Shown in pieces: positions 1-9,801 of a stretch of DNA of 64,000 nucleotides. The position numbers and the translations under genes were made by a program. Origin of the DNA: Gammaproteobacteria bacterium (lineage in GTDB: Bacteria > Pseudomonadota > Gammaproteobacteria > Eutrophobiales > Eutrophobiaceae); NCBI GenBank assembly GCA_004297165.1, contig SCUJ01000006.1, positions 744,001 to 808,000 on the forward strand, given 5' to 3'. Within the stretch, counting starts at the first letter, position 1; each line of letters opens with the position of its first letter. Under the pieces are notes generated by a model that was given only the letters and a program-made list of their open reading frames with translations, made no database searches and was not told where the DNA came from.

Positions 1-1210
1 TGACCTCTTCCTCGTTGAAGTACCCAAGGCGCTGCAAGCGCAATTTGCCGCGCTCAACGAATGGCGTTGAGATCCAGGCGCCTTCCAACTGGCGCATCTC
101 GCGCCGCAAGACCTCATCCCTGGTTCGGGTGTTGCCGGTGAAGTTCACTCGCCGGACGTAAACTCGCTTGCCGGGGTCGATAAAAAAGGTCATTGCGACA
201 GTCTTGTTCTCTTCGTCGATATCGGGGATGTAGTTCACGTTGGCAAAGGCATATCCTTCATGCCCGAGCCGCATGGTCAGCGCCTCGCTGGTATCCGTGG
301 CCTGCTTACGGGAAAACAGGGCGCCCTTGCGCACGCTGACCAGGGGGAACAGGAGGTCCTCGGGGAGAATAAACTCACCCGCCAACTTGACGTCATTGAC
401 GTTGTATTGCTCGCCCTCCGTGATGTTGATGGTGATGTAAATCTCGTTCTTGTCCGGAGTAATCGTCACCGGGGCGGAATCCACGCGGAAATTGATGTAC
501 CCATTATCCAGATAATGCGATGTAAGATTCTCCAGGTCGGAGGATAATTTGGTCTTGGAATATTGGTCCGTCTTGGTGAAGTACGAAATCAAGTTCTTTG
601 GGGTAAGCTCAAAAAGATCGAGCAGTTCATCCTCCGGATAGGACTCGTTGCCGACGATATTGATCTGTTTGATGCGCGCAGCCTTGCCTTCGGAAATATC
701 CACCGCAACCGAGACCCGGTTGTTGCCCAAGGGCGATACCTTGGAGGTGATGCGCACCCCGTATTTGCCCCGGGAGAAATATTGCCGCCGCAATTCCTTC
801 TCCAGGGTATCGAGCTTGGATTGATCGAAAACCTGTCCGGTGGAGAACCCGACCTGATCCAGACCCTTCGTGAGATCCTCGGTCTTGATATCCTTGTTGC
901 CGGTGATATTTATGGCGCCGATGGCGGGTCTTTCCTTGACGATCACAACGAGAACATTGCCATCCCGCTCCAGGCGAACATCGTCGAAAAACCCCGTATT
1001 GAACAAAGACCTTACCGCCTCGCGCGAGATCTGGTCATCGTAGGTATCACCCACCTCAAGCGGCAGGTAATTGAAGATGGTGCCAGGCGTCAGTCTTTGC
1101 AGACCTTCCACCCGGATGTCTTCGATCACGAAGTTTTCGGCGGCTGAACTATATAGGCTTGTGCAACACAATATAATGCAACAAATACTCTGAAATAGTC
1201 TGCTTATCAT
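1..1210 (-). CDS. bamA: BamA, outer-membrane protein assembly factor, N-terminal part (cut by window edge)
   Basis: BamA is the outer-membrane barrel that folds and inserts other beta-barrel proteins as the core of the BAM complex. From the ATG at 1210 the frame is open to the left window edge, giving about 400 residues. A signal peptide (MISRLFQSICC..., ending near SSAAE) is followed by FVIEDIRVEGLQR, the usual opening of POTRA1. Later POTRA repeats are marked by INITGN, INIVGNE and VNFTGN. The C-terminal barrel lies outside the window. The gene follows rseP with a 61-nt gap, the usual gammaproteobacterial order. Upstream in-frame sequence is not coding, and ATG 1210 directly precedes the hydrophobic signal, so the start is well supported. 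Confidence 0.95.
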   Translation of the reverse strand, partial: MISRLFQSICCIILCCTSLYSSAAENFVIEDIRVEGLQRLTPGTIFNYLPLEVGDTYDDQISREAVRSLFNTGFFDDVRLERDGNVLVVIVKERPAIGAINITGNKDIKTEDLTKGLDQVGFSTGQVFDQSKLDTLEKELRRQYFSRGKYGVRITSKVSPLGNNRVSVAVDISEGKAARIKQINIVGNESYPEDELLDLFELTPKNLISYFTKTDQYSKTKLSSDLENLTSHYLDNGYINFRVDSAPVTITPDKNEIYITINITEGEQYNVNDVKLAGEFILPEDLLFPLVSVRKGALFSRKQATDTSEALTMRLGHEGYAFANVNYIPDIDEENKTVAMTFFIDPGKRVYVRRVNFTGNTRTRDEVLRREMRQLEGAWISTPFVERGKLRLQRLGYFNEEEV

Positions 1211-1271
1211 TTTGAAGTAGATGAAAATATTGTTCTTATGAGTTTTTATGAGCGCCGTGGACGATAGCGAC

Positions 1272-2639
1272 TCATCCGACCAGACGCAGTATATCATTAT
1301 AAAAGGCCAGCCCCATCAACCCGAGCAACAACAAAATTCCGACCTGCTGACCGATGGCTTGCAAGGATTCTGATACTGGACTGCCTTTGATCCCCTCGAT
1401 GATAAAATAAAACAGGTGGCCGCCATCGAGCAGGGGGATGGGCAAGAGGTTCAATACCCCAAGACTCACGCTTACCATCGCGAGAAAACCCAGGAATACT
1501 GCAAGTCCCAATCCGGCGCTGTATCCGGCATATTGCGCGATGCTGATCGGACCGCTCAGATTTTTGACCGACGCCTCTCCTATAATCATCTTACCGAGAA
1601 TATTCAGCGTCATCGCCGACATCTCCCAAGTCCTGGCGCAGGCCCGTGGCAAGGCAACAAAGACTGAATACCTCTCCACGGCTACGAATTCGGCATCCAG
1701 CCGGTAATTTTCATCCACGGCGGCGCCAATCTTACCAATCTTCTTGCCCTCTTCAGTAACGACTTCCGGTATCAGACTAATGTCAATCTCCTGTCCATCG
1801 CGCAGGACGCGAAGCGAGAGCGTTTCGCCAGGATGCCCACGCACCGATTTCACCCAAGTCGGCCAGTCAGCCAACGGTTCGCCATTGACGCTGAGGATAC
1901 GATCGCCGGCCCGCATCCCGGCCGCTTCGGCCGCGCCGCCGGGCAGTATCTGGCCCAGTATCGCGGGCACTTTCGGCCGCAATGGTTGCATCCCGACCGC
2001 ATCGAGCAGACTGCCATCGGCAATCTCGTCCAGGGATATCCCTGCAAGATCGAGGACTCGATCCACTTCCCAGCCTTCGCTGTCACGGACCTGAAACCTG
2101 ACCTCAGCTTCATCGAGCATGCGGCTGACGAAGATATCGATTGCAGCGGACCAGGTCGGCGTCTCCCGCCCGTCGATCGCCAGTATCTCATCGCCCGCCC
2201 GGAAGCCGGCCCTCGCCGCAGGGGATTCGGCCTCAATCCCACTGATCACCGGCTTGATGCCAGTCACGCCGACGATGAACATCAACCAGTAGGCCCCAAT
2301 GGCGAATAGAAAATTAAACACCGGGCCGGCGATAACAATGGCGAAACGCTGGCGCAGGGGTTTACGGTTGAAGGCCCTGGTCATGTCTTCGGCAGGTACC
2401 AATCCTTCGCGTTCATCCAGCATCTTGACATAACCCCCAAGCGGCAGGGCGCCCACCACGAATTCCGAGTTGTCAGGCCCGAAGAATCTCCGGTAGAGCG
2501 GACGTCCGAAGCCGATGGCAAAACGCAGGATTTTTACATCGCATCTCCTGGCGACCCAGAAATGACCGAACTCATGAAAAGTGATGAGAATGCCCAGGGC
2601 AAGGATGAAGGCCAGGAGCGATTGCAGAAATTCCATCAT
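1272..2639 (-). CDS. rseP: RseP, site-2 intramembrane zinc protease
   Basis: RseP cleaves anti-sigma factor RseA within the inner membrane and so activates the sigma-E envelope stress response; it also clears signal-peptide remnants. The 455-residue product has the expected length. The zinc motif HEFGH is at residues 22-26 inside the first membrane helix (H22, E23, H26). Two PDZ domains lie at about 115-205 and 210-295, and the third zinc-ligand region LLDGGH is near residue 400, within the C-terminal membrane segments. The start ATG overlaps the end of dxr by 4 nt, so translation is probably coupled. bamA follows downstream, which fits a shared role in outer-membrane quality control. Confidence 0.96.
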   Translation of the reverse strand: MMEFLQSLLAFILALGILITFHEFGHFWVARRCDVKILRFAIGFGRPLYRRFFGPDNSEFVVGALPLGGYVKMLDEREGLVPAEDMTRAFNRKPLRQRFAIVIAGPVFNFLFAIGAYWLMFIVGVTGIKPVISGIEAESPAARAGFRAGDEILAIDGRETPTWSAAIDIFVSRMLDEAEVRFQVRDSEGWEVDRVLDLAGISLDEIADGSLLDAVGMQPLRPKVPAILGQILPGGAAEAAGMRAGDRILSVNGEPLADWPTWVKSVRGHPGETLSLRVLRDGQEIDISLIPEVVTEEGKKIGKIGAAVDENYRLDAEFVAVERYSVFVALPRACARTWEMSAMTLNILGKMIIGEASVKNLSGPISIAQYAGYSAGLGLAVFLGFLAMVSVSLGVLNLLPIPLLDGGHLFYFIIEGIKGSPVSESLQAIGQQVGILLLLGLMGLAFYNDILRLVG

Positions 2640-3817
2640 GCGGACAAGGACCCGATGATATTGGCCGCCTCGCCGCGCGCCTGCCGATCGGCATCGAGGA
2701 TGATCTCGATCGAGTCGGCGGTCGACGCAGGTATTTCATCGAGCGTGGCTTCGACCACCGTGGCGATCTCCGTGAACCGGATCCTGCCCTCCAGAAATGC
2801 CGCCACAGCGGATTCGTTCGCGGCGTTGAGCACGGCAGTCGCCGTTCCGCCTGCCGCCACCGCGGCAAAGGCGAGACGCAGGCATGGGAAGCGCACCGGA
2901 TCCGGCTGTGTGAAGTCGAGTCTCCCGATCTGAAACAGGTCCAGGGGTTTCACCCCCGATTCCATCCGCTCTGGCCAGGCCAGTGCGTGGGCGATGGGCG
3001 TGCGCATATCCGGGTTACCCAGTTGCGCCAGCATGGATCCATCCACGTATTCCACCAGCGAATGGATGATGCTCTGCGGGTGCAGCACAACCTGGATCCG
3101 GTCGGGCGTGGCGGCAAACAGCCAGCAGGCCTCGATGACTTCCAGTCCCTTGTTCATCATGGTCGCGGAATCCACGGAGATCTTGCGCCCCATACTCCAG
3201 TTGGGGTGCTTGCAGGCCTGGTCCGGCGTAACGTCCGCCAAATGCTCGAGCGGGTAATCCCGAAACGGTCCCCCGGATGCCGTGATCAGGATCCGGCTCA
3301 CTCCGGCGCGGGTCAAACCGTCGCGATAATTGACTGGCATGCATTGGAATATGGCGTTGTGTTCACTGTCTATCGGGAGTAATTCGGCCCCATGTTCGAT
3401 AACCGCGTCCATGAATAATTTGCCCGACATCACCAGGGCCTCCTTGTTCGCCAGCAGTACCCGTTTCCCGGCCCTGGCCGCGGCCAGGGTGGGCAGGAGG
3501 CCGGCGGCGCCGACAATCGCGGCCATGACATAATCCGTCTCGTCCGCAGCCGCGATTTCCGCCAATCCCTCAGGTCCGGACAACACCCTGGTTCCAGGCA
3601 ATTCCTGACACAATTCTGCTCTCAGCGCAGCGGCGCATCCGGCATCGGCCATGACGGCATATTTCGGCCGGTATTCATGACACTGCCGCCGGAGGCCGGC
3701 AACATCTTTGTTGGCCGAGAGCGCGATAAGTTCAAATTCCTGAGGATGCCGCGCGACGACATCCAGGGTGCTTAGTCCAATGCTGCCAGTCGATCCCAAT
3801 ATGGCTATCCCTTTCAT
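2636..3817 (-). CDS. dxr: 1-deoxy-D-xylulose 5-phosphate reductoisomerase
   Basis: Dxr (IspC) converts DXP to 2-C-methyl-D-erythritol 4-phosphate with NADPH, the committed step of the MEP isoprenoid pathway in the cytosol. The 393-residue protein opens with the nucleotide-binding motif [13 protein letters not shown]. It contains the metal-binding segment [11 protein letters not shown], the flexible-loop region TASGGPFRD and the substrate-binding segment [22 protein letters not shown] (first 20 residues shown to N-K-G region). Both ends overlap neighbours by 4 nt (cdsA upstream, rseP downstream). The adjacent uppS uses isoprenoid units, so the operon joins isoprenoid supply to undecaprenyl-phosphate synthesis. 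Confidence 0.97.
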   Translation of the reverse strand: MKGIAILGSTGSIGLSTLDVVARHPQEFELIALSANKDVAGLRRQCHEYRPKYAVMADAGCAAALRAELCQELPGTRVLSGPEGLAEIAAADETDYVMAAIVGAAGLLPTLAAARAGKRVLLANKEALVMSGKLFMDAVIEHGAELLPIDSEHNAIFQCMPVNYRDGLTRAGVSRILITASGGPFRDYPLEHLADVTPDQACKHPNWSMGRKISVDSATMMNKGLEVIEACWLFAATPDRIQVVLHPQSIIHSLVEYVDGSMLAQLGNPDMRTPIAHALAWPERMESGVKPLDLFQIGRLDFTQPDPVRFPCLRLAFAAVAAGGTATAVLNAANESAVAAFLEGRIRFTEIATVVEATLDEIPASTADSIEIILDADRQARGEAANIIGSLSA

Positions 3818-4638
3818 GCTGACTCCATAATCAGTTTGTAGGCAAGAAAAAACACGGGGCCCGCCGCCGTCAGACTGTCTATCCGATCAAGTATACCGCC
3901 ATGCCCAGGGATGGCATTGCCGCTATCCTTTATATTGCCGATGCGTTTCATCATGCTTTCGAATAGATCGCCCAGAATTGAAGCCGCCACTGTCGCCATG
4001 CAAATCATAAAATAAATCAGCGGCCTTTCCGCACCGATACCGGACCAGTAAATGAATGCAGGTATCATGAGCGCGGTCGCAATTAACGCCCCCCAAACGC
4101 CTTCCCAGCTTTTAGCCGGGCTAACCCGGCTCGCCAGACGGCGCCTGCCGAAATATTTCCCCGTGAAATAGGCGGCGCTGTCCGCCACCCAGATCATCAC
4201 CAGCAGCATCAGGACCAGTTGGGGTCCCCGGCTTGCATAAGCGTGCAGAGACACCATGCTGAGCCAGACGGGGATAAGCACCGGCAACCCCATAAGCGCC
4301 CTGGTCCGCGTTGAAACGAACGCAGTGCAGACTCCACGCTGATAATAGATCACCTGACTCAAACCGAATACCCACCAGATGACACCCGCCGCTGGAATCA
4401 AGAAGGCCAGCGCGCTGTCCCTGAACAGATGACACACAAGGAGCACCCCCGCTACCAGCAGACAGTACCAGACCCTGCCGGAGGTTCGCTCCATACCGGC
4501 CAGCCTGGCCCATTCCCAGGCGCCGATGAGGATCACGCCGGCGCAAACTCCGCCGAAAACCGCCGTCCCTGCGAACCAGTCGATGGCAACTACGACAGGT
4601 ATCAACAGGACTGCGGCAAGTATTCTCTGGACCAGCAC
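3814..4638 (-). CDS. cdsA: CDP-diglyceride synthase (phosphatidate cytidylyltransferase)
   Basis: CdsA makes CDP-diacylglycerol from phosphatidic acid and CTP in the inner membrane, feeding all phospholipid synthesis. The 274-residue product is rich in hydrophobic helices from residue 5 onward. It carries the C-terminal family signature ([20 protein letters not shown], followed by GILDRIDS), including the conserved K-D...PGHGG...D-R-D pattern. A conserved cytoplasmic loop with W-x-A-D-S-A-A-Y-F-x-G-K is also present. The start lies 5 nt after the uppS stop and the end overlaps dxr by 4 nt, so it belongs to the same polycistron. Confidence 0.96.
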   Translation of the reverse strand: MLVQRILAAVLLIPVVVAIDWFAGTAVFGGVCAGVILIGAWEWARLAGMERTSGRVWYCLLVAGVLLVCHLFRDSALAFLIPAAGVIWWVFGLSQVIYYQRGVCTAFVSTRTRALMGLPVLIPVWLSMVSLHAYASRGPQLVLMLLVMIWVADSAAYFTGKYFGRRRLASRVSPAKSWEGVWGALIATALMIPAFIYWSGIGAERPLIYFMICMATVAASILGDLFESMMKRIGNIKDSGNAIPGHGGILDRIDSLTAAGPVFFLAYKLIMESA

Positions 4639-4643
4639 GTGGG

Positions 4644-5414
4644 TTAGGCGCTGTCGATGTCGGCAAGCTGTTCAGGAGTCCTGCCGAAACGCCGTTGCCG
4701 TTCCTTGTACCAGTCGATCGCGAGATCCAGATCGGGGGCGCTGAAATCCGGCCAAAGGACATCCGTGAAATATAATTCGGTATAAGCGATCTGCCAAAGC
4801 AGATAATTGCTGATGCGTTGCTCCCCTCCGGTCCGGATGAACAAATCGGGTTCCGGCAGTTCGCCCAGGCTCAACGTCCGCCCAATGCGGGTCTCGTCGA
4901 GATCGGTAACCTCGAGTTTACCGGCGGCCACCGCGGCGGCCAAAGTACGGCAGGCGGTAGCGATATCCCAACGCCCCCCATAATTGGCAGCAACCATCAG
5001 ACGCATTGCCTTATTCGCCTGTGTAAGGGTCTCGGCATCGGCAATCGCCTTTTGTAATTTTTTGGAAAAAGCAAGACGGTCACCGATGAAGCCGACCGCC
5101 ACCCCGTTTTCATGCAGGTCCTGTACCTGTTCCTGCAAAGCGGTGATGAAGAGATCCATCAGAAACCTGACCTCCTCCTCGGGCCGGCGCCAATTTTCGC
5201 TGCTGAAGGCATAGACAGTCAGTATCCCGATGCCGCGGGCCAGGGCGTGCTCGACGATGTCCCGCAAGGCATTGACCCCGGCCTTGTGGCCGGCGACCCT
5301 GGGGAGATGACGGCGCTTCGCCCAGCGGCCATTGCCATCCATGATGATGGCGATATGCCGGGGGTTGGGGCGGGTATCCTCAGGATTATGACTGCGTTGA
5401 TTCCGTCTGATCAT
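4644..5414 (-). CDS. uppS: Undecaprenyl diphosphate synthase (cis-prenyltransferase)
   Basis: UppS (IspU) adds eight isopentenyl units to farnesyl diphosphate to form the C55 carrier lipid for peptidoglycan and O-antigen. The catalytic block IAIIMDGNGRWAKRR places the key Asp at residue 26, as in E. coli. The C-terminal block RTGGEQRISNYLLWQ and the following TELYFTDVLWPDF are also typical. Length (256 residues) matches the family. It begins 13 nt after the frr stop, with cdsA next. Confidence 0.97.
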   Translation of the reverse strand: MIRRNQRSHNPEDTRPNPRHIAIIMDGNGRWAKRRHLPRVAGHKAGVNALRDIVEHALARGIGILTVYAFSSENWRRPEEEVRFLMDLFITALQEQVQDLHENGVAVGFIGDRLAFSKKLQKAIADAETLTQANKAMRLMVAANYGGRWDIATACRTLAAAVAAGKLEVTDLDETRIGRTLSLGELPEPDLFIRTGGEQRISNYLLWQIAYTELYFTDVLWPDFSAPDLDLAIDWYKERQRRFGRTPEQLADIDSA

Positions 5415-5427
5415 GATGCGCAGTCAT

Positions 5428-5988
5428 TCAGATTTCCATCAGCTCCTTTTCCTTGTCCGCGAGGATTTGGTCGATCTTGCCGATATGGGTCGTGGTCAGC
5501 TTCTGAATGCTTTCCTCCGCGCGGCGCTCCGCGTCTTCGGTAATTTCCTTCTCCTTGACCAGTTCCTTCAGCATGTGGTTGGCGTCCCGGCGGATATTGC
5601 GGACCGCGACACGGGCCATTTCCGCCTCATGCCGTACGACCTTGATCAATTCCTTGCGGCGCTCTTCTGTCAACGCCGGCAGCGGTATGCGGATGACATC
5701 CCCGCCGGTAACCGGGTTCAAACCGAGATCGGAGGTGAGGATGGCCTTTTCAATATCCGGGATGGCTTTCTTGTCCCAGGCGTTGATCGCCAGGGTGCGT
5801 GAGTCCTGAACCGTGATATTGGCGACCTGATTGAGCGGGACGGGGCTACCGTAGTAGTTGACAGCGATATGATCCAGCAGGCTCGGATGCGCCCGTCCGG
5901 TGCGAATCTTGGCCATGTCATGTCGGATCGACTCGATGCTCTTGTCCATCCTCTTGTCGGCGTCCTTCACGATTTCGTCATGCGTCAT
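5428..5988 (-). CDS. frr: Ribosome recycling factor
   Basis: Frr works with EF-G to split post-termination ribosomes. The protein has 186 residues, essentially the universal length. It shows the expected features: [29 protein letters not shown] at the N terminus (core R-T-G-R-A-x-P), [19 protein letters not shown] in the middle, and a Lys/Arg/Glu-rich helical C terminus. The ATG overlaps the pyrH stop in a TGATG junction, which suggests translational coupling. Confidence 0.98.
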   Translation of the reverse strand: MTHDEIVKDADKRMDKSIESIRHDMAKIRTGRAHPSLLDHIAVNYYGSPVPLNQVANITVQDSRTLAINAWDKKAIPDIEKAILTSDLGLNPVTGGDVIRIPLPALTEERRKELIKVVRHEAEMARVAVRNIRRDANHMLKELVKEKEITEDAERRAEESIQKLTTTHIGKIDQILADKEKELMEI

Positions 5989-6737
5989 CAGTTGTTCCTC
6001 CCAAATGCCTGGTGATTCACGAGCGTGCCTTCATCCTGGCCTTGCGCCGCCCGGATTAACGCGCCTGGTTTAAGCAAGTTCAATACCCTGAGCGGCATGT
6101 CATTGTCCCGGCACAACACTATCGCGGTAGTATCCATGACACCGAGTTTGCGTTCGATTATCTCGTCGTAACTCAGGAAGGAGTAGCGTTCGGCTTCTGT
6201 GTCCTTGATCGGGTCCGCGGAATAGATACCGTCCACCTTGGTGGCCTTGATCAACAATTCCGCGTTGATCTCGACCGCCCGCAGACTGGCCGCCGAATCC
6301 GTGGTGAAGAATGGATTTCCTGTTCCGCCGGCGAAGATCACGACCCGGGCCTTTTCCAGATGGCGAATGGCGCGACGGCGGATGTAGTCTTCGCAGACCT
6401 GATTAACCTTAATCGCCGACATGACCCGGGCATGCATGCCCAACTGTTCCAGGGCATCCTGCAAGGCCAGGGCGTTCATTATGGTGGCCAGCATGCCCAT
6501 GTGATCCGCGGTGACCCGGTCGATGCCGCCCGCCGCGAGGCCCTCGCCCCGGAAGATGTTACCGCCGCCCACCACGAGCGCGATCTCCACGCCGTTCCGG
6601 TTCAGTTCCGCCACTTCCTGGGCGATCCTCTTGATTACGCCGGGGTCGATACCGTAGTTGCCGTTACCCATGAGCGCCTCGCCGCTCAATTTGAGCAGGA
6701 TGCGGCGAAAGCGGAATTCCCCCGTGGTCTTGGTCAA
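5988..6737 (-). CDS. pyrH: UMP kinase, apparently TTG-initiated
   Basis: PyrH phosphorylates UMP to UDP in pyrimidine nucleotide synthesis and belongs to the amino-acid-kinase family, not the NMP kinase family. Motifs include [12 protein letters not shown] (phosphate binding), [10 protein letters not shown] and [17 protein letters not shown]. The only start that keeps the N terminus [21 protein letters not shown] is a TTG at 6737. An in-frame stop lies 21-23 nt upstream, and the next ATG (ALMGN) falls within the conserved block. No strong Shine-Dalgarno is evident. The gene sits 40 nt after tsf and overlaps frr by one base. Confidence 0.95.
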   Translation of the reverse strand: MTKTTGEFRFRRILLKLSGEALMGNGNYGIDPGVIKRIAQEVAELNRNGVEIALVVGGGNIFRGEGLAAGGIDRVTADHMGMLATIMNALALQDALEQLGMHARVMSAIKVNQVCEDYIRRRAIRHLEKARVVIFAGGTGNPFFTTDSAASLRAVEINAELLIKATKVDGIYSADPIKDTEAERYSFLSYDEIIERKLGVMDTTAIVLCRDNDMPLRVLNLLKPGALIRAAQGQDEGTLVNHQAFGRNN

Positions 6738-6777
6738 GGTTGGATCTCTGGAGTTTTACCCATGCCTGTAATAACGA

Positions 6778-7656
6778 TCAGGCCTTGGCCTGCGCCATCA
6801 CTTCTTCCACGAAATTATCCACCTTCTTCTCCAGACCCTCGCCCACTTCAAAGCGGACAAATGTCAGCACCCTGGCCGAGTTGGTCTGCAACACGGCGGC
6901 AACGGTTTGATCCGGATCCTTGACGAAAGGTTGTCCGAGCAAAGTGTTTTCATTGATAAACTTCCTGACCTTGCCGGCAATCATCTTTTCGACAATCGCC
7001 GCGGGTTTGCCGCTGTCGGCGGCCTGTGCCCGATAGATCTCCCTTTCACTCGCCAGCATCTCAGCCGGGATGCCAGACTCGTCCACACAGATCGGCCGGC
7101 TGGCCGCGATATGCATCGCGATGTCCTTGGCGAGTTCGGGGTCGCCTCCGTCCATGTCCACCAGCACCCCGATGCGGGCGCCATGCAGATAGGCGCCGAT
7201 ATTGTCGCCCGAGCAGGAGATGACCTCAAACCGGCGGACACTGACGTTCTCCCCAATCTTCGCAACCAGTTCCAGCCGCTCTGCCTCGAGTGTGTGTCCG
7301 GCGCCGGTGACAAGATTTTTCAGCGTTTCCTGATCGGCAGGTTGCCTGGACTCAATCAGGTCCGCGACCCGGTTGGCAAAGGTCTGAAAATTCGTATCCT
7401 TGGCCACGAAATCCGTCTCGCAGTTGACCTCCACGATCGCGGCGCGGTTGAGTTTGGGATTCTGCCGGATCAGGATGATGCCTTCGGCGGCGATGCGTCC
7501 GGCCTTTTTCTCCGCCTTGGCGGCGCCCGATTTCCGCATGGCCTCGATCGCCGCATCGAGATTCCCGCCGGTTTCCTGCAGGGCCTTCTTGCATTCCATC
7601 ATCCCGGCGCCGGTGCGTTCCCGCAATTCTTTGACCAATGAAGCTGAAATCTGCAT
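6778..7656 (-). CDS. tsf: Elongation factor Ts
   Basis: EF-Ts is the guanine-nucleotide exchange factor for EF-Tu. The N-terminal UBA-like domain carries RTGAGMMECKKALQET, and the core domain starts with NCETDFVAKD (residues about 80-89), which contacts EF-Tu. Length is 292 residues, typical for gammaproteobacteria. The start ATG is preceded by a good Shine-Dalgarno (AAGGTAGG on the minus strand). It lies 25 nt after rpsB, the classic rpsB-tsf pair. Confidence 0.98.
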   Translation of the reverse strand: MQISASLVKELRERTGAGMMECKKALQETGGNLDAAIEAMRKSGAAKAEKKAGRIAAEGIILIRQNPKLNRAAIVEVNCETDFVAKDTNFQTFANRVADLIESRQPADQETLKNLVTGAGHTLEAERLELVAKIGENVSVRRFEVISCSGDNIGAYLHGARIGVLVDMDGGDPELAKDIAMHIAASRPICVDESGIPAEMLASEREIYRAQAADSGKPAAIVEKMIAGKVRKFINENTLLGQPFVKDPDQTVAAVLQTNSARVLTFVRFEVGEGLEKKVDNFVEEVMAQAKA

Positions 7657-7681
7657 TGTTTGCCTACCTTGAAGTGACTAC

Positions 7682-8677
7682 TTATTTGGACGACGCCGGA
7701 GTGTTATCGGCATCGGCAACGGCCGCGGTTTTCGTCACGGTTTTTTTACGCGCCAGCTTCTTGCCGGTTTCCGCTGGTTTGGCCTTCCTGGCGGGATCCT
7801 CAGTTCCTGCGGGCGCCGCATCAGCCGCCGCCACGTCATCGCCGCCCTCAGTCCCGGTTACCGTCGCCTTCTTGCGGCTCGGCTTCTTGCGGGTCTGGGT
7901 TTTGGATTTGCGGGACTTATCATCCACGACTGGCGCACCTGATTCGTCCAACTCGACAAAGTCATCGGTCGCCTGACCTTCGGGAAGATTCGCGATGGCG
8001 CTGCGGGCATCCTTTATCGCATCGGCGAGGCACTTGGCGTACAGCCGGATGGAACGAATGGCGTCATCGTTACCCGGTATGACGTAGTCCACTCCCTGCG
8101 GACTGTTATTGCTGTCCACGACGCCGATTACGGGTATCTTGAGTTTCACAGCCTCGCTGACTGCGATATCCTCGAAGCCCACATCGATCACGAACAAGGC
8201 ATCCGGGAGCACCGGCATGTCCTTGATTCCCGAAAGGCTGAGCCGCAGCTTTTGCAGTTCCCGGCTCAAATGCTGCGTCTCCTTTTTGCTCATGCGCTCA
8301 ATCGTGCCGCTGTTGAACATCTCTTCCAGGGCCTTGAGCCGGCTGATCGATTGTTTGACGGTCTTGAAATTGGTAAGGAGACCGCCCAGCCAGCGCTTGT
8401 TCACGTAGGGCATCCCGCAGCGTTGCGCCTCCTCTTCCACGATTTTTTGCGCCGCACGCTTGGTGCCGACGAACAGGATCTTGCCTTTTCTCGCCGTCAG
8501 CTTGCCCGCGAAATTGATGGCATCCTGGAATAATGGAAGGGTGGATTCGAGGTTGATGATATGGATCTTGTTGCGCTGCCCGAACAGATAGGGCGCCATT
8601 TGCGGGTTCCAGTACCGCGTCTGGTGGCCAAAATGAACACCAGCCTCCAGCATTTCACGCATGGTTACAGTCGACAT
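7682..8677 (-). CDS. rpsB: Ribosomal protein S2 with a long charged C-terminal extension
   Basis: S2 is a late-assembling 30S subunit protein. The start chosen is ATG 8677 ([20 protein letters not shown]), preceded by GGAGAAAATAAG; an upstream in-frame ATG at 8710 lies inside the leader hairpin region. The conserved body ends at about residue 240 ([16 protein letters not shown]). It is followed by a further ~85-90 residues of low-complexity sequence, first Lys/Arg-rich ([16 protein letters not shown]), then Ala/Asp-rich, then Lys-rich again ([11 protein letters not shown]). E. coli S2 is 241 residues, so the tail is extra. The tail is in frame and uninterrupted. Confidence 0.97.
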   Translation of the reverse strand: MSTVTMREMLEAGVHFGHQTRYWNPQMAPYLFGQRNKIHIINLESTLPLFQDAINFAGKLTARKGKILFVGTKRAAQKIVEEEAQRCGMPYVNKRWLGGLLTNFKTVKQSISRLKALEEMFNSGTIERMSKKETQHLSRELQKLRLSLSGIKDMPVLPDALFVIDVGFEDIAVSEAVKLKIPVIGVVDSNNSPQGVDYVIPGNDDAIRSIRLYAKCLADAIKDARSAIANLPEGQATDDFVELDESGAPVVDDKSRKSKTQTRKKPSRKKATVTGTEGGDDVAAADAAPAGTEDPARKAKPAETGKKLARKKTVTKTAAVADADNTPASSK

Positions 8678-8714
8678 CTTATTTTCTCCTACAGGGTTAA
8701 GCCTCCGCACGGCG

Positions 8715-8757
8715 CATGCAGCAACCTGGGACCAACGGTCCAGGCACCCCCTGCATG
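8715..8757 (-). promoter_or_regulatory. rpsB 5' leader hairpin, probable S2 autoregulatory element
   Basis: In the transcribed leader, a perfect 7-bp outer stem is formed by CATGCAG (8751-8757) and CTGCATG (8715-8721). It encloses an inner hairpin made by CCTGG/CCAGG plus ACC/GGT with a one-base bulge. It lies about 40 nt upstream of the rpsB start. In E. coli the rpsB leader is a structured target for S2 feedback on rpsB-tsf. Position and fold fit that role, but the pseudoknot was not modelled. Confidence 0.5.
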
Positions 8758-8803
8758 GCTCATCTGTGCGTGTGTTTTAAGTGTTTGCGAAATTCGCGGG
8801 CGC

Positions 8804-8833
8804 TTTATACCATAGGTGTGCCCGTATCAACAA
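8804..8833 (-). promoter_or_regulatory. Predicted sigma-70 promoter of rpsB-tsf
   Basis: Minus-strand -10 box TATAAA (8804-8809), with TTGATA (8825-8830, spacing 15) or TTGTTG (8828-8833, spacing 18) as the -35 box. The region just downstream of the -10 (GCGCCCGCG) is GC-rich, as expected of stringently controlled ribosomal promoters. This gives a leader of about 120 nt containing the hairpin at 8715-8757. Confidence 0.5.
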
Positions 8834-9033
8834 ATCGGACACCCACCGGTAAGGACAAGCAACAGCATGAAGTCAGCCATGTCGCCCGGTCATCTTCGAC
8901 CCCCGTGACCATGCCGCAGCATCGATACGCTGCAGTCGATGAGAAACAGATCGAATGCTTGCATGGGGCGCCTGTTGCCCTTCTAATATTTCCTAATATT
9001 TCCATGTATTACATGAGGTTGCAAACATACGCC
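8834..9033 (+). other. Intergenic region upstream of map
   Basis: About 200 nt between the rpsB promoter and the map start. It contains a near-perfect 10-nt tandem repeat of TTCTAATATT/TCCTAATATT at 8981-9000, which supplies two TAATAT boxes. One has a TTGCAT at 8959-8964, a long 19-nt spacing, so a map promoter here is possible but weak. No gene or RNA was recognised. Confidence 0.3.
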
Positions 9034-9801
9034 ATGTCAGTGAGCATCAAGAGCAGCGCGCAGATACAGAAGATGAGGATCGCTGGTCAACTGGCAGCCA
9101 GGGTATTGGAATACATCAGCCCCCATGTGCAGACCGGTATCGCGACGGAGACTCTGGATCAACTTTGCCACCGCTTCATTACTGAAGAACTGCTCGCCAT
9201 CCCGGCGCCGTTGAATTACCGAGGATTTCCCAAATCCATATGCACCTCCATCAACCATGTCGTCTGTCATGGCATACCCGGCCAAAGCAAGCTCAAGGAC
9301 GGCGACATCATTAATGTCGATATTACCGTCATCAAGGATGGCTACCATGGGGATACCAGCATGATGTTTCTGGTGGGTAATGTCCCGGCCAGGGCGCGGC
9401 GGTTGGTGGAGATTACCCACGAATGTCTCTGGCTCGCCATCCGCATGGTCCGCCCTGGCATCCGGCTTGGGGATCTCGGCCAAGCCATACAGCAGTATGC
9501 CGAATCCCGCAACTGCTCCGTGGTCAGGGAGTATTGCGGACATGGCATCGGTCTGGAATTCCACGAAGAGCCGCAGGTGCTGCATTACGGCGAGGCGGGA
9601 ACGGGACTGCAACTGGAACCGGGAATGATCTTTACCATAGAACCCATGATCAATGCGGGAAAAAGGCATGTGAAATTGCTTCCGGACAACTGGACGGTGG
9701 TCACCCGCGATCACTCCCTCTCCGCCCAGTGGGAGCACACCATACTCGTCACGGACGTCGGCCATGAAGTGCTAACACTGCGCAAGGGCGAAACTCCATG
9801 A
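9034..9801 (+). CDS. map: Type I methionine aminopeptidase
   Basis: Map removes the initiator methionine from nascent proteins with a dinuclear metal site. Landmarks are CHGIPGQSKLKDGDIINVD (metal Asp), DGYHGDTSMMF (second Asp), EYCGHGIGLEFHEEP (His) and the C-terminal FTIEPM and QWEHTILVT (Glu ligands). The frame is open far upstream, but family alignment begins at MSVSIKSSAQIQKMRIAG, so ATG 9034 was chosen (255 residues). ATG 9004 would add ten residues. The stop overlaps the glnD start by 4 nt (ATGA). The divergent position relative to rpsB is the same as in E. coli. Confidence 0.95.
   Translation: MSVSIKSSAQIQKMRIAGQLAARVLEYISPHVQTGIATETLDQLCHRFITEELLAIPAPLNYRGFPKSICTSINHVVCHGIPGQSKLKDGDIINVDITVIKDGYHGDTSMMFLVGNVPARARRLVEITHECLWLAIRMVRPGIRLGDLGQAIQQYAESRNCSVVREYCGHGIGLEFHEEPQVLHYGEAGTGLQLEPGMIFTIEPMINAGKRHVKLLPDNWTVVTRDHSLSAQWEHTILVTDVGHEVLTLRKGETP

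Noticed and set aside
563-1147. 194-residue plus-strand frame opposite bamA
   Set aside because: Antisense shadow of the POTRA-encoding region; the bamA frame has a full family match.
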